Shown: positions 1 through 6,441, counted from the first letter of the stretch. The stretch is DNA of 6,465 nt from Planctomycetota bacterium (GCA_002400895.1 NVRO01000046.1:1110-7574); one strand, 5' to 3'. Program-made: numbers and translations. Notes: generated from the letters alone by a model not told the origin.

Positions 1-324
1 AACATGATATTGAAAGTTCTCGAAGGCTTTATCGGCTATCTGGTGAGAGGGGTCGAAAGCGCCAGCCAAAATGCTGATTCCGCCGGCGCCGGAATTGCCA
101 TCCGTGATACTTTCCGTCAACTGGTCGGAGTTGCCGACTACTCCGAGGCCGGGGGTGCTGCCCTGCTTGGCGTCAACGGAGTGGTGATGATTGGTCATGG
201 CCGCTCGAAGGCATCAGCCATCCCTCCAGCTCTGCGTGCTGCGCGTGTCGAGATTGAGGCCGGGTTGATTAAGGACATCGCCGCCGTGCTTGGCCAGGCG
301 TCCACCACCAGCAAGGAGGCCTGA
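1..324 (+). CDS. plsX: Phosphate acyltransferase PlsX, C-terminal part (5' end outside window)
   Basis: PlsX makes acyl-phosphate from acyl-ACP and inorganic phosphate, the first step feeding new fatty acids into phosphatidic acid through PlsY. Only about the last 107 residues are present; the family is usually near 330-350 aa, so the reading frame enters from the left edge. The ATG at 4 is not the start: codon 1-3 (Asn) followed by x-x-L-K-x-x-E-G fits the internal PlsX stretch GN-x-x-LK-x-x-EG. The conserved C-terminal signature is clear: DYSEAGGAALLGVNGVVMIG, then HGRS-KA-AI and a final helix. It ends in TGA directly abutting the fabH GTG, so the two are probably translationally coupled. 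Identification is firm; the upstream boundary cannot be seen. Confidence 0.95.
   Translation, partial: NMILKVLEGFIGYLVRGVESASQNADSAGAGIAIRDTFRQLVGVADYSEAGGAALLGVNGVVMIGHGRSKASAIPPALRAARVEIEAGLIKDIAAVLGQASTTSKEA
313..319 (+). promoter_or_regulatory. Strong Shine-Dalgarno site for fabH
   Basis: AAGGAGG lies in the last codons of plsX, 5 nt before the GTG at 325. It is the only near-perfect Shine-Dalgarno match in the window, and it fixes the GTG as the fabH start. Confidence 0.8.
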
Positions 325-1308
325 GTGTCCCGACCCGTTGGTATTGCCGGCTTCGGACACTTCGTCCCCAAACGGGTGATCCCAAACGAATATTTCACCC
401 GCTTCGTCGAGACATCTGACGAATGGATTGTGCAGCGTACCGGAATCAAGGAACGACGCTGGCTGGAAGATGGAGAAAAGCCTTCCGAAATGTTTGCGGC
501 TGCTGCCATCAAGGCGATGGATCGCTCCGGGGTCAAACCTGAGGAGATTGATTTAATTATTCTCGGTACGGTCTCGGGGGATATGTTTCTTCCGGCTACG
601 GCCTGTATTGTCCAGAATTTACTGGGATGCGTTAATGCTTCGGCTTTCGATATTTCTGCTGCCTGTCCCGGCTTCTTGTACTCCCTGATAATTGGTCAAC
701 AGTTCATCAGCAGCGGCCAATGCAATAATGTGCTCTGTATCGGGGGCGAAGCCCTCTCGCGCATCATTGATATTCATGACCGGAATTCCTGCGTTATTTT
801 TGGTGACGGCGCCGGTGCGTGCGTGCTGCAACCCCATGACATTTGCCAGCAAGGCTTGATCGATGACGTTTACATGGGGGCTGACGGTAGCGGCTGGGAC
901 TTTATTCATAGACCAAGAGGAGGTGCCGCCGAAAGGATGTCGCCGGAAATCCTTACTGAGGGCTCGCACCTGATTCGCCTTAAGGGGAAAGAGGTCTACC
1001 GCTTTGCGGTTGCCAAAATGGAGGAAATCATTGCCTGGGCCAGCGAAGGGATTGACCCTGATGACATTTGCCTGGTGATTCCGCACCAGGTCAACCGGCG
1101 CATTCTTGAAACCGCAACCGCCAAAATCGGTATCGATCCCGACAAGGTGCTGATTAATATCGAGCGTTACGGCAACACTTCGGCTGCTTCGATTCCGATT
1201 CTTATGTCTGAAGCCCAATCCGCCAACCGTTTCAAAAAGGGCAAATACCTGATTTTGGCGGCATTTGGCGCCGGTTTGGTTTGGGCTGGAGCCCGGGTCA
1301 AGTGGTAG
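325..1308 (+). CDS. fabH: Beta-ketoacyl-ACP synthase III (KAS III)
   Basis: FabH starts fatty-acid synthesis by condensing an acyl-CoA primer (acetyl-CoA in the textbook case) with malonyl-ACP to give a 3-ketoacyl-ACP in the cytoplasm. At 327 aa it has the usual family length. The catalytic triad is intact: Cys114 in SAACPGF, His254 in IPHQVNRRI and Asn284 in RYGNTSAAS. The N-terminal DEWIVQRTGIKERR (about 32-45) is the typical FabH CoA-binding segment, and the C-terminal FGAGLVWAG closes the thiolase fold. Translation starts at GTG, right after the plsX TGA and 5 nt after AAGGAGG. The 3' end overlaps fabD by 7 nt. Primer preference (straight or branched) cannot be read from the sequence. Nothing is missing or broken. 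Confidence 0.97.
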   Translation: MSRPVGIAGFGHFVPKRVIPNEYFTRFVETSDEWIVQRTGIKERRWLEDGEKPSEMFAAAAIKAMDRSGVKPEEIDLIILGTVSGDMFLPATACIVQNLLGCVNASAFDISAACPGFLYSLIIGQQFISSGQCNNVLCIGGEALSRIIDIHDRNSCVIFGDGAGACVLQPHDICQQGLIDDVYMGADGSGWDFIHRPRGGAAERMSPEILTEGSHLIRLKGKEVYRFAVAKMEEIIAWASEGIDPDDICLVIPHQVNRRILETATAKIGIDPDKVLINIERYGNTSAASIPILMSEAQSANRFKKGKYLILAAFGAGLVWAGARVKW

Positions 1309-2255
1309 CCAAATACGGACTTCTGTTCCCTGGCCAAGGTGCGCAACAAGTGGGCATGGGAGCTGACTTTGCTGACCGCAACTCCGCTGCTGCCGAACTG
1401 TTCGCCGAAGCTGATCAAGTGCTCGGAATGGAGCTTGCCAAACTCTGCTTTGACGGTCCGCTTGAACAACTGACCCGCACCGACATTGCCCAGCCGGCGA
1501 TTTACGTTTGCTCGTTGGCAGCGCTTGCGGCGATTAATCAGGAGTTGGGTGAAGACATCGTGCCCGGAATGTGTGCCGGTCTTTCACTCGGTGAATACAC
1601 CGCATTGGCTGCTGCCGGCGCGCTCAGCTTCGCTGATGGTCTTCGTTTGGTTCATCTGCGCGGTACCGCAATGCAATCAGCTTCCGAACTAAAGCCCTCC
1701 TCGATGTCATCCGTTCTCGGTATGGAACGTGCCCAGCTTGAGGATTTATGTGCGCAGGTTGCCGATAACACTGGCCTCATCTGCCAGGTTGCAAATCTGA
1801 ACAGCCCGGGCCAGGTAGTGGTTTCCGGAGAGCTTGCTGCACTTGACGCCTTCGAGCCAATGGCCCTGGTAGCCGGAGCCAGACGCGTGATGCGTCTTAA
1901 TGTGGGAGGGGCATTCCATTCTGAAGTGATGCGGCCGGCCGCCGTCGAATTGGCTGCTGCCCTGGATCAAACCAGGTTTGAACCTCCGACCTGCCCGGTT
2001 TGGCAGAACGCAACTGCGACCGCCGAATCCGACCCTGACATTTTGCGCGCCAATTTGATTGCACAACTCTGCGCGCCAGTAATGTGGGAAGATTCCTTCC
2101 GTGCAATGGCCGCTGCGGCCGGCGACACACCTTTCATTGAGCTTGCTCCCGGGAAAGTACTTAGTGGGCTTGCGCGCAAGATTGCCCGCGACGCCAAGAT
2201 TATTTCTGTCCCCAGCGCCGAGTCCTTGGAAGAATCTCTTTTGGAACTTCACTAG
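1302..2255 (+). CDS. fabD: Malonyl-CoA:ACP transacylase
   Basis: FabD moves the malonyl group from CoA to the ACP phosphopantetheine, supplying the extender for FabH and FabF. From the GTG at 1302 the protein is 317 aa, close to the usual 305-320. Motifs in order: GQGAQ (11-15), the nucleophile elbow GLSLGEY with Ser95, Arg120 in HLRG (the malonyl carboxylate ligand in the family), His206 in GAFHS (partner of the serine), and PGKVLSGL near 283-290. The elbow has Leu where many FabDs have His (GHSLG). The frame stays open upstream to a TTG at 1281, but GTG 1302 puts the beta strand KYGLLFPGQG at the expected distance from the N-terminus. A modest GGAG lies at 1288-1291. The gene overlaps the fabH stop by 7 nt, suggesting coupling. 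Confidence 0.95.
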   Translation: MVAKYGLLFPGQGAQQVGMGADFADRNSAAAELFAEADQVLGMELAKLCFDGPLEQLTRTDIAQPAIYVCSLAALAAINQELGEDIVPGMCAGLSLGEYTALAAAGALSFADGLRLVHLRGTAMQSASELKPSSMSSVLGMERAQLEDLCAQVADNTGLICQVANLNSPGQVVVSGELAALDAFEPMALVAGARRVMRLNVGGAFHSEVMRPAAVELAAALDQTRFEPPTCPVWQNATATAESDPDILRANLIAQLCAPVMWEDSFRAMAAAAGDTPFIELAPGKVLSGLARKIARDAKIISVPSAESLEESLLELH

Positions 2256-2267
2256 ATAACCAGTCTG

Positions 2268-3017
2268 ATGAGCAAAGACCTGCTTGATTTCCGAGTTCTC
2301 CTGACCGGGGCATCCCGCGGCATTGGTCGAGGCATTGCCCTGGAACTTGCCAAGCGCGGCGCCAAGGTTGCCGGACTGGCAACTTCAATTTCCAACCTCG
2401 ACCAGACCCGAGCCGAAGTTGAGGCAGTTGGTGCCGAGTTTCTTCCACTTGCCGGGGATATTTCAAATCCTGACACCGCCACCGCGGCAGTTGCCGCGCT
2501 GAGTGATGCCTGGGGTGGGATTGACGGGCTGGTCGCCAATGCTGGTATCACCCGCGACGGTCTGCTTGTCAGGATGAGTGCGGATGACTTCGACCAAGTG
2601 ATTGCCACCAACCTTGGTGGCTCATTTCATTTGCTCAAGGCGGTGACCAAACCGATGATGAAAGCGCGCAGCGGGCGAGTTGTTTTCATCGGCTCCGTGG
2701 TTGCTTCCATTGGTAACCCCGGTCAAGCCAATTATTGTGCCGCCAAAGCTGGCCTCCATGGCCTCGCCCGGTCAGCTGCGCTCGAACTCGGTAGCCGCGG
2801 CATAACCGTCAATGTCGTCGCTCCTGGCTTCATTCAGACCGATATGACCGCTGAGCTCTCAGATAGCGCTCGTGAACAGATGCTGGCAAATATCGCTCTC
2901 AAACGTGCGGGATCCCCTGGGGACGTCGCTGGCGTCGTTTCCTTCCTGCTCGGCCCCGGTGGGGGCTACCTGACCGGCCAAGTACTGGTGGTTGATGGGG
3001 GTCTTTCCCTCGGGTGA
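2268..3017 (+). CDS. fabG: 3-oxoacyl-ACP reductase (NADPH-dependent SDR)
   Basis: FabG reduces 3-ketoacyl-ACP to (R)-3-hydroxyacyl-ACP with NADPH, the first reduction of each elongation cycle. The 249-aa protein is a classical short-chain dehydrogenase: TGASRGIG (13-20) binds the cofactor, NAGI is at 91-94, and the tetrad is complete with Asn115, Ser143, Tyr156 and Lys160 (YCAAK). APGFIQTDMT (185-194) and the C-terminal GGYLTGQVLVVDGG are typical of FabG rather than of a generic SDR. LATS at 37-40 resembles the E. coli FabG segment used for NADPH. It starts at ATG, 12 nt after the fabD stop, with no evident Shine-Dalgarno site. Its place between fabD and acpP supports the FabG call over other SDR reductases. 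Confidence 0.95.
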   Translation: MSKDLLDFRVLLTGASRGIGRGIALELAKRGAKVAGLATSISNLDQTRAEVEAVGAEFLPLAGDISNPDTATAAVAALSDAWGGIDGLVANAGITRDGLLVRMSADDFDQVIATNLGGSFHLLKAVTKPMMKARSGRVVFIGSVVASIGNPGQANYCAAKAGLHGLARSAALELGSRGITVNVVAPGFIQTDMTAELSDSAREQMLANIALKRAGSPGDVAGVVSFLLGPGGGYLTGQVLVVDGGLSLG

Positions 3018-3026
3018 GGAGACCAC

Positions 3027-3032
3027 TACAAT
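3027..3032 (+). promoter_or_regulatory. Possible weak -10 box ahead of acpP
   Basis: TACAAT differs from the sigma-70 -10 consensus at one position and lies just inside the fabG-acpP gap. The hexamer 17 nt upstream (TTTCCC, 3004-3009, at the end of fabG) matches the -35 consensus at only three positions, and there is no extended -10. An internal promoter for acpP is biologically plausible because ACP is needed in large molar excess, but the sequence support is weak. Confidence 0.22.
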
Positions 3033-3065
3033 CCCCACTGCGGAATTCCCCGCCCTACCCTCATT

Positions 3066-3080
3066 TCCGCCATTGGCGGA
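3066..3080 (+). other. Perfect hairpin in the fabG-acpP leader
   Basis: TCCGCC and GGCGGA form a 6-bp stem around an ATT loop, 34 nt before the acpP GTG. No T-run follows, so it is not a standard intrinsic terminator. It lies in the longest gap of the operon (3018-3114). It could protect the acpP 5' end after processing or tune readthrough. The rest of the gap is C-rich and has a short direct repeat, CCGGAAAA/CCGGAAAC, at 3094-3109; its second copy supplies the only SD-like bases (GGAAA) for acpP. I see no small ORF in the gap. Confidence 0.45.
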
Positions 3081-3114
3081 CAACCCCAAATACCCGGAAA
3101 ACCGGAAACGATAA

Positions 3115-3354
3115 GTGACTGACGTCAAAGATAAGGTCTATGAGATCATCTGCGAGCACATGGGTGCAACCCGTGACAAGCTGGCCCCTGAAACCAGTTT
3201 CATCAACGATTTAGGAGCTGACAGCCTCGACACCGTCGAATTGGTGATGGAATTCGAAAGTGCCTTCGACATCACCATTCCAGATGAGGACGCCGAAAAG
3301 ATTCAGACTGTCGGCAGCGCCGTCGATTACATCTCCAGCAAGGTCAATAGTTGA
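3115..3354 (+). CDS. acpP: Acyl carrier protein
   Basis: ACP carries the growing acyl chain on a 4'-phosphopantetheine arm between all FAS II enzymes. The 79-aa acidic protein has the standard four-helix layout. The modification site is in [15 protein letters not shown], with Ser37 as the phosphopantetheine attachment residue, followed by the acidic recognition helix [12 protein letters not shown] and the C-terminal AVDYI are typical helix III-IV segments. The start is GTG, preceded by a weak GGAAA six nt upstream; methionine plus [10 protein letters not shown] matches the usual ACP N-terminus. It is set apart from fabG by 97 nt, the largest spacing here, which may allow separate expression. 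FabF follows after 40 nt, the classic acpP-fabF pairing. Confidence 0.97.
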   Translation: MTDVKDKVYEIICEHMGATRDKLAPETSFINDLGADSLDTVELVMEFESAFDITIPDEDAEKIQTVGSAVDYISSKVNS

Positions 3355-3394
3355 ACTTGCTGAAATTGTAGCGGGCAACTCCTGACAACACGAA

Positions 3395-4654
3395 ATGACG
3401 GAGTCTCAGCACAAAATCGTAATTACTGGAGTTGGGGCTGTAACTCCCTTGGCTCTTGGTGCTCATACGACTTTTGAGAAGCTCTTGGCGGGGGAATCGG
3501 GCGTTCGTCCAATCTCCTGCTTCGATCCCGAGCATCACCAGACCAAAATTGCTGGTGAAGTGTTTGGCACGGTGCTTGATCCTACCGAACATTTCGACCG
3601 TCAAATGTTGAGGCGCCTGGATCATTTCAGTCAGATTGGCATGATTGCCTCGCGCGAAGCCTGGGCGGATGCAGGACTGGGTGAAAACGAGGTCGACCCA
3701 ATTCGCGGAGCCGTAATTCTAGGCTCCGGTATCGGTGGGATTCACACCTGCCTGGACGGGCATGATGTGGTTCGCGACCAGGGACCACGCCGAGTCACTC
3801 CCTTCTATGTTCCCAACTTGATGCCCAACGCCCTTCCCGGGAATGTGGCAATCGAATTCGGCATGGAGGGCGCTTGCTTTCTGACCGCCTCGGCTTGTGC
3901 TTCAAGTGGTCACGCAATCGGGCTTGCCCTCCGCGAGATTCGCGCCGGACGCGCCGACCTGGTAATCACCGGAGGCGCTGAAGCTGCGCTCACCCCGTCC
4001 ACCTTGGCCGGTTTCAGTCGCCTGCGCGCGCTCTCTGAACGCAATGACGACCCCGCCGGCGCCTCGCGACCATTCGACAGGGAACGTGACGGCTTCGTAC
4101 TCGGAGACGGTGGTGGCATTCTCATCATTGAATCCGAGCAGCATGCCAAAGCTCGTGGTGCCCGTATTTACTGTGAGCTTGCCGGATTCGGCCAAAGCGA
4201 CGATGCCGGGCACATTACTGCACCCGACCTGACCGGGGTAAGACCAGCTCGTGCCATCACCTATGCCCTTGCGGACGCCAACATGAAGGCGGAGGAAGTT
4301 GACTATGTCAACGCCCACGGAACTTCTACCCAACTTAATGACCAGATGGAGTCCGGTGCTCTGCGCACTGCTCTAGGTAAACACGTCGATAAAATTGCCG
4401 TATCCTCCAGCAAGTCGATGATTGGCCATCTGCTCGGAGGTGCGTCAGCGGTTGAAGCCGTAGTTTGCGCACTCTCTCTGCATCAAGGCATCTTGCACGG
4501 CACCAAAAACCTTGAGAATCCGGACCGTGACAACGGTTGTGATCTCGACTACATTCCCGAAAACAGCCGCAAAGGTGAATTTTATGGCGCTCTGTCCAAC
4601 TCGTTTGGATTTGGTGGTCATAATGTAAGTCTCGCCTTCCGCCGCTACCAATAG
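3395..4654 (+). CDS. fabF: Beta-ketoacyl-ACP synthase II (KAS II)
   Basis: FabF elongates acyl-ACP by two carbons using malonyl-ACP. The 419-aa length is typical for KAS I/II. The active-site residues are all present: Cys168 in TASACASSG, His308 in VNAHGTSTQLND, Lys340 in SSSKSMIGH and His345 in the same motif. The N-terminal VITGVGAVTPLA and C-terminal NSFGFGGHNVSLAF are family hallmarks, the latter being the gatekeeping glycine-rich loop. The position directly after acpP favours FabF over FabB, though KAS I and II are hard to separate by sequence alone. ATG 3395 is the natural start; no clear Shine-Dalgarno site precedes it in the 40-nt gap. No domain is missing and no fusion is seen. Confidence 0.96.
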   Translation: MTESQHKIVITGVGAVTPLALGAHTTFEKLLAGESGVRPISCFDPEHHQTKIAGEVFGTVLDPTEHFDRQMLRRLDHFSQIGMIASREAWADAGLGENEVDPIRGAVILGSGIGGIHTCLDGHDVVRDQGPRRVTPFYVPNLMPNALPGNVAIEFGMEGACFLTASACASSGHAIGLALREIRAGRADLVITGGAEAALTPSTLAGFSRLRALSERNDDPAGASRPFDRERDGFVLGDGGGILIIESEQHAKARGARIYCELAGFGQSDDAGHITAPDLTGVRPARAITYALADANMKAEEVDYVNAHGTSTQLNDQMESGALRTALGKHVDKIAVSSSKSMIGHLLGGASAVEAVVCALSLHQGILHGTKNLENPDRDNGCDLDYIPENSRKGEFYGALSNSFGFGGHNVSLAFRRYQ

Positions 4655-4662
4655 GCTCAAAC

Positions 4663-4679
4663 TCCGGGTGCCACCCGGA
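4663..4679 (+). other. Perfect hairpin between fabF and the 107-aa gene
   Basis: TCCGGGT and ACCCGGA form a 7-bp GC-rich stem around a 3-nt loop, 8 nt after the fabF stop and 10 nt before the next GTG start. No T-run follows, so it is not a canonical terminator. It occupies the place where a ribosome binding site would be expected and could limit translation of the downstream gene or mark an RNA processing point. Confidence 0.5.
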
Positions 4680-4689
4680 CCGCATCCAC

Positions 4690-5013
4690 GTGAAACAGAA
4701 GTTCGCCGAAGCCATCCGTACTTTCCGCCGAGAAGTATTCAAAGTCGAGCACGACACCAAGGAATTGGAAGCCATCACCCGTGATGCGCTGCACCTCTCC
4801 GCAGACACTCTCGACAACGCCTACCATTACCACTTCCATAAGCTCCCGGATGCCTCCCGAGCAGAGATCATCAATATGATCAATAATTACACTTTGGAAG
4901 CTTTGCTGCCGCCGATAGTCGAAAAGATTAACCGTCGTCAGCTGATTATGGAGCGCAAACTCGACTTGCTGGTCGAGCTGTTTGAAGAAGCTCTCGGCAA
5001 GATTGAAGACTGA
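4690..5013 (+). CDS. Small helical protein of unknown function
   Basis: I do not recognise this 107-aa protein. It looks all-helical and has no Cys, Trp, signal peptide or membrane segment, so a cytoplasmic location is likely. It is mildly acidic (about 16 Lys/Arg against 20 Asp/Glu). The first 35 residues are strongly charged and amphipathic. An unusual aromatic/histidine patch, YHYHFHK, sits at 45-51, then a proline break and a helix rich in Ile/Asn (59-67). The last 30 residues (about 76-105, IVEKI...ERKLDLLVELFEEAL) have heptad-like Ile/Leu spacing that suggests a short coiled coil. The codons resemble those of its neighbours and the frame fills the space between fabF and the next gene, leaving gaps of 35 and 7 nt, so it is probably real. 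GTG 4690 is the only workable start; the next in-frame Met is residue 63. No Shine-Dalgarno site is visible. Confidence 0.7.
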   Translation: MKQKFAEAIRTFRREVFKVEHDTKELEAITRDALHLSADTLDNAYHYHFHKLPDASRAEIINMINNYTLEALLPPIVEKINRRQLIMERKLDLLVELFEEALGKIED

Positions 5014-5020
5014 TAGAAGC

Positions 5021-6409
5021 ATGCCCGAGTCGCAGCTCAACTCCGACGTAATTGCTCACTTACGTCAGCGAGAGATGGAATCGGTGCTGGAACCTGCCAG
5101 CCAAGTAGGGGAGGACGCTCTTCACCTCTTGGGGCAGGACCTGTCAACCATCGATTGGGATATCCTCGACGCCCAGCGTGAGGCCTTAGTTGGCGGACCA
5201 GGGCAAACCGATGGAATCCTCAGCCCTCCTTCACTAACTGCTGAATCTACGATCGATTGTGAGGCCACACGTGCCGCCCGTGCCGCTGGCCTGGAGGCAC
5301 TCGGTGCTGGTCGCGTCGCACTCTGCACGGTTGCCGGTGGGCAGGCATCCCGCCTCGGAATTGATGGCCCAAAGGGTGCTTTCCCACTAGGTTCCAATAC
5401 CGGAGCCAGCCTGTTTCAAATAATGGCCGGCCAGGTTTCCCGCCTGCGCCAGATTACCGCGGCAGAACTCCCGTGGATTATTCAAACTAGTCCCGGCAAC
5501 CATTCTGATACTGCTCGCTTTTTTCAGCGCCGCAACTGGTTCGGGTTGGGCTCGCAAACCGTTCACTTCGTCTGTCAGGGAACCCTGCCTGCCCTAAGCC
5601 CTGATGGCCAATTCTTGTTGTCCTCACCCGAACGTCTATTTCGTAACCCCGACGGACATGGCGGATTCTATGCCGCTCTTGCCAATTCCGGAACCTTTGA
5701 CTTGTTGCGCCGCAATGGCGTTGACTTGCTTTTCTACTGCCAAGTGGACAATCCCCTGGTGAGAATGGGAGACCCCTGTCTGCTGGGGCATCACCTATTG
5801 CAAGGTGCCCAAATGTCAGTCAAGGTAATTGCTAAAACCAACCCCGAGGAGAAGGTTGGCCTGGTTGCACAGGTGGATGGCAAGACCAAATGCATCGAAT
5901 ACTCCGATTTGTCACCCGACCTTGCCGCTGAGCGAGATGGTGACGGTGGTTTGAGGTTCCGTGCAGGAAATATTGCCATTCATTCATTTAATCTGGACTT
6001 CGCTGAATCTTGCGCCGACAAACCCCTGGAACTGCACCTGGCTCATAAACAGGTGGTAGCGCTAGATGGGGGGCTGGATGCCGTTCTGCGGGCGGGCGTC
6101 AAATTTGAAACCTTTGTTTTTGATGCACTTCCCCGAGCAACCAAAGCAGTTGTGCAAATGTGTGACCGCAGTGAGGAGTTTGCGCCGGTCAAGAACCAAT
6201 CCGGTGCTGACTCCATCCTGACCTCACGAAAGGCATTGGACCTCCGCTCGAGGAAATGGCTGGATGGGTGTAATGCTGCTTTCAATTTCTCATCCCCCGG
6301 GTTGGCTGAAATTGAACCTGGACTTTGCTACGACGCATCAGACCTTGCCGACAGTCCTCAGGCTACCTTAGAATGCGGCTGTAACGGGCTCCTTCTGAGG
6401 CGCCGTTAA
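5021..6409 (+). CDS. UDPGP/UAP1-family UTP:sugar-1-phosphate uridylyltransferase
   Basis: This 462-aa protein belongs to the UDP-glucose/UDP-N-acetylhexosamine pyrophosphorylase family (UDPGP type), which makes UDP-sugars from UTP and sugar-1-phosphate. Landmarks in order: nucleotide loop AGGQASRLG (105-113) followed by GPKG with Lys118; IIQTSPGNHSDTARFF (153-168); CQGTLPAL (185-192); NPDGHGGFYAAL (209-220); YCQVDNPLV with Asp243, probably metal-binding; KTNPEEKVG (272-280); GNIAIHSF (316-323); and EFAPVKN with Lys391. These match the eukaryotic UAP1 order more closely than GlmU or GalU. The usual GxGT of the loop is GQAS here. ATG 5021 is chosen over an in-frame TTG at 4982 because it clears the preceding gene by 7 nt and follows a weak AGAAG. 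GlcNAc-1-P and Glc-1-P specificity cannot be told apart by eye. Close spacing suggests cotranscription with the 107-aa gene. Confidence 0.88.
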   Translation: MPESQLNSDVIAHLRQREMESVLEPASQVGEDALHLLGQDLSTIDWDILDAQREALVGGPGQTDGILSPPSLTAESTIDCEATRAARAAGLEALGAGRVALCTVAGGQASRLGIDGPKGAFPLGSNTGASLFQIMAGQVSRLRQITAAELPWIIQTSPGNHSDTARFFQRRNWFGLGSQTVHFVCQGTLPALSPDGQFLLSSPERLFRNPDGHGGFYAALANSGTFDLLRRNGVDLLFYCQVDNPLVRMGDPCLLGHHLLQGAQMSVKVIAKTNPEEKVGLVAQVDGKTKCIEYSDLSPDLAAERDGDGGLRFRAGNIAIHSFNLDFAESCADKPLELHLAHKQVVALDGGLDAVLRAGVKFETFVFDALPRATKAVVQMCDRSEEFAPVKNQSGADSILTSRKALDLRSRKWLDGCNAAFNFSSPGLAEIEPGLCYDASDLADSPQATLECGCNGLLLRRR

Positions 6410-6414
6410 TATTA

Positions 6415-6438
6415 TTTGAAGGGACTCTCCCTTTCAAA
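6415..6438 (+). terminator. Stem-loop between the UDPGP gene and tRNA-Leu (terminator-like, no T-run)
   Basis: TTTGAAGGGA pairs with TCCCTTTCAAA as ten base pairs with one bulged T (6434) and a CTC loop. It starts 6 nt after the TAA stop and ends 3 nt before the tRNA. The bases after the stem are AATA and not a T-run, so it may instead be a weak terminator, an mRNA 3'-end stabiliser, or a processing signal separating mRNA from tRNA. Confidence 0.35.
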
Positions 6439-6441
6439 ATA

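Noticed and set aside
619..1218. Minus-strand open frame of 199 codons opposite fabH
   Set aside because: Its product has no recognisable motif and it lies wholly opposite a gene with an intact catalytic triad. Long antisense frames are expected in this kind of GC-moderate coding DNA.
1746..2252. Minus-strand open frame of 168 codons opposite fabD
   Set aside because: Low-complexity, Arg/Gly-rich translation without any family pattern; a shadow of fabD.
4982..5020. Extended N-terminus for the UDPGP enzyme from TTG 4982
   Set aside because: It would overlap the 107-aa gene by 32 nt and add a basic tail not expected in the family. ATG 5021 is a better start.
4335..5040. Minus-strand frames spanning the fabF end and the 107-aa gene
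   Set aside because: They are alternatives to the 107-aa gene, but the plus-strand frame fits the gap between two genes, has neighbour-like codons and gives a sensible helical protein, while the minus-strand products do not look like folded families.
6387..6415. Promoter for the tRNA with TATTAT (6410-6415) as the -10 box
   Set aside because: No acceptable -35 hexamer at 16-18 nt upstream; the AT-rich bases are more simply part of the gap before the stem-loop.
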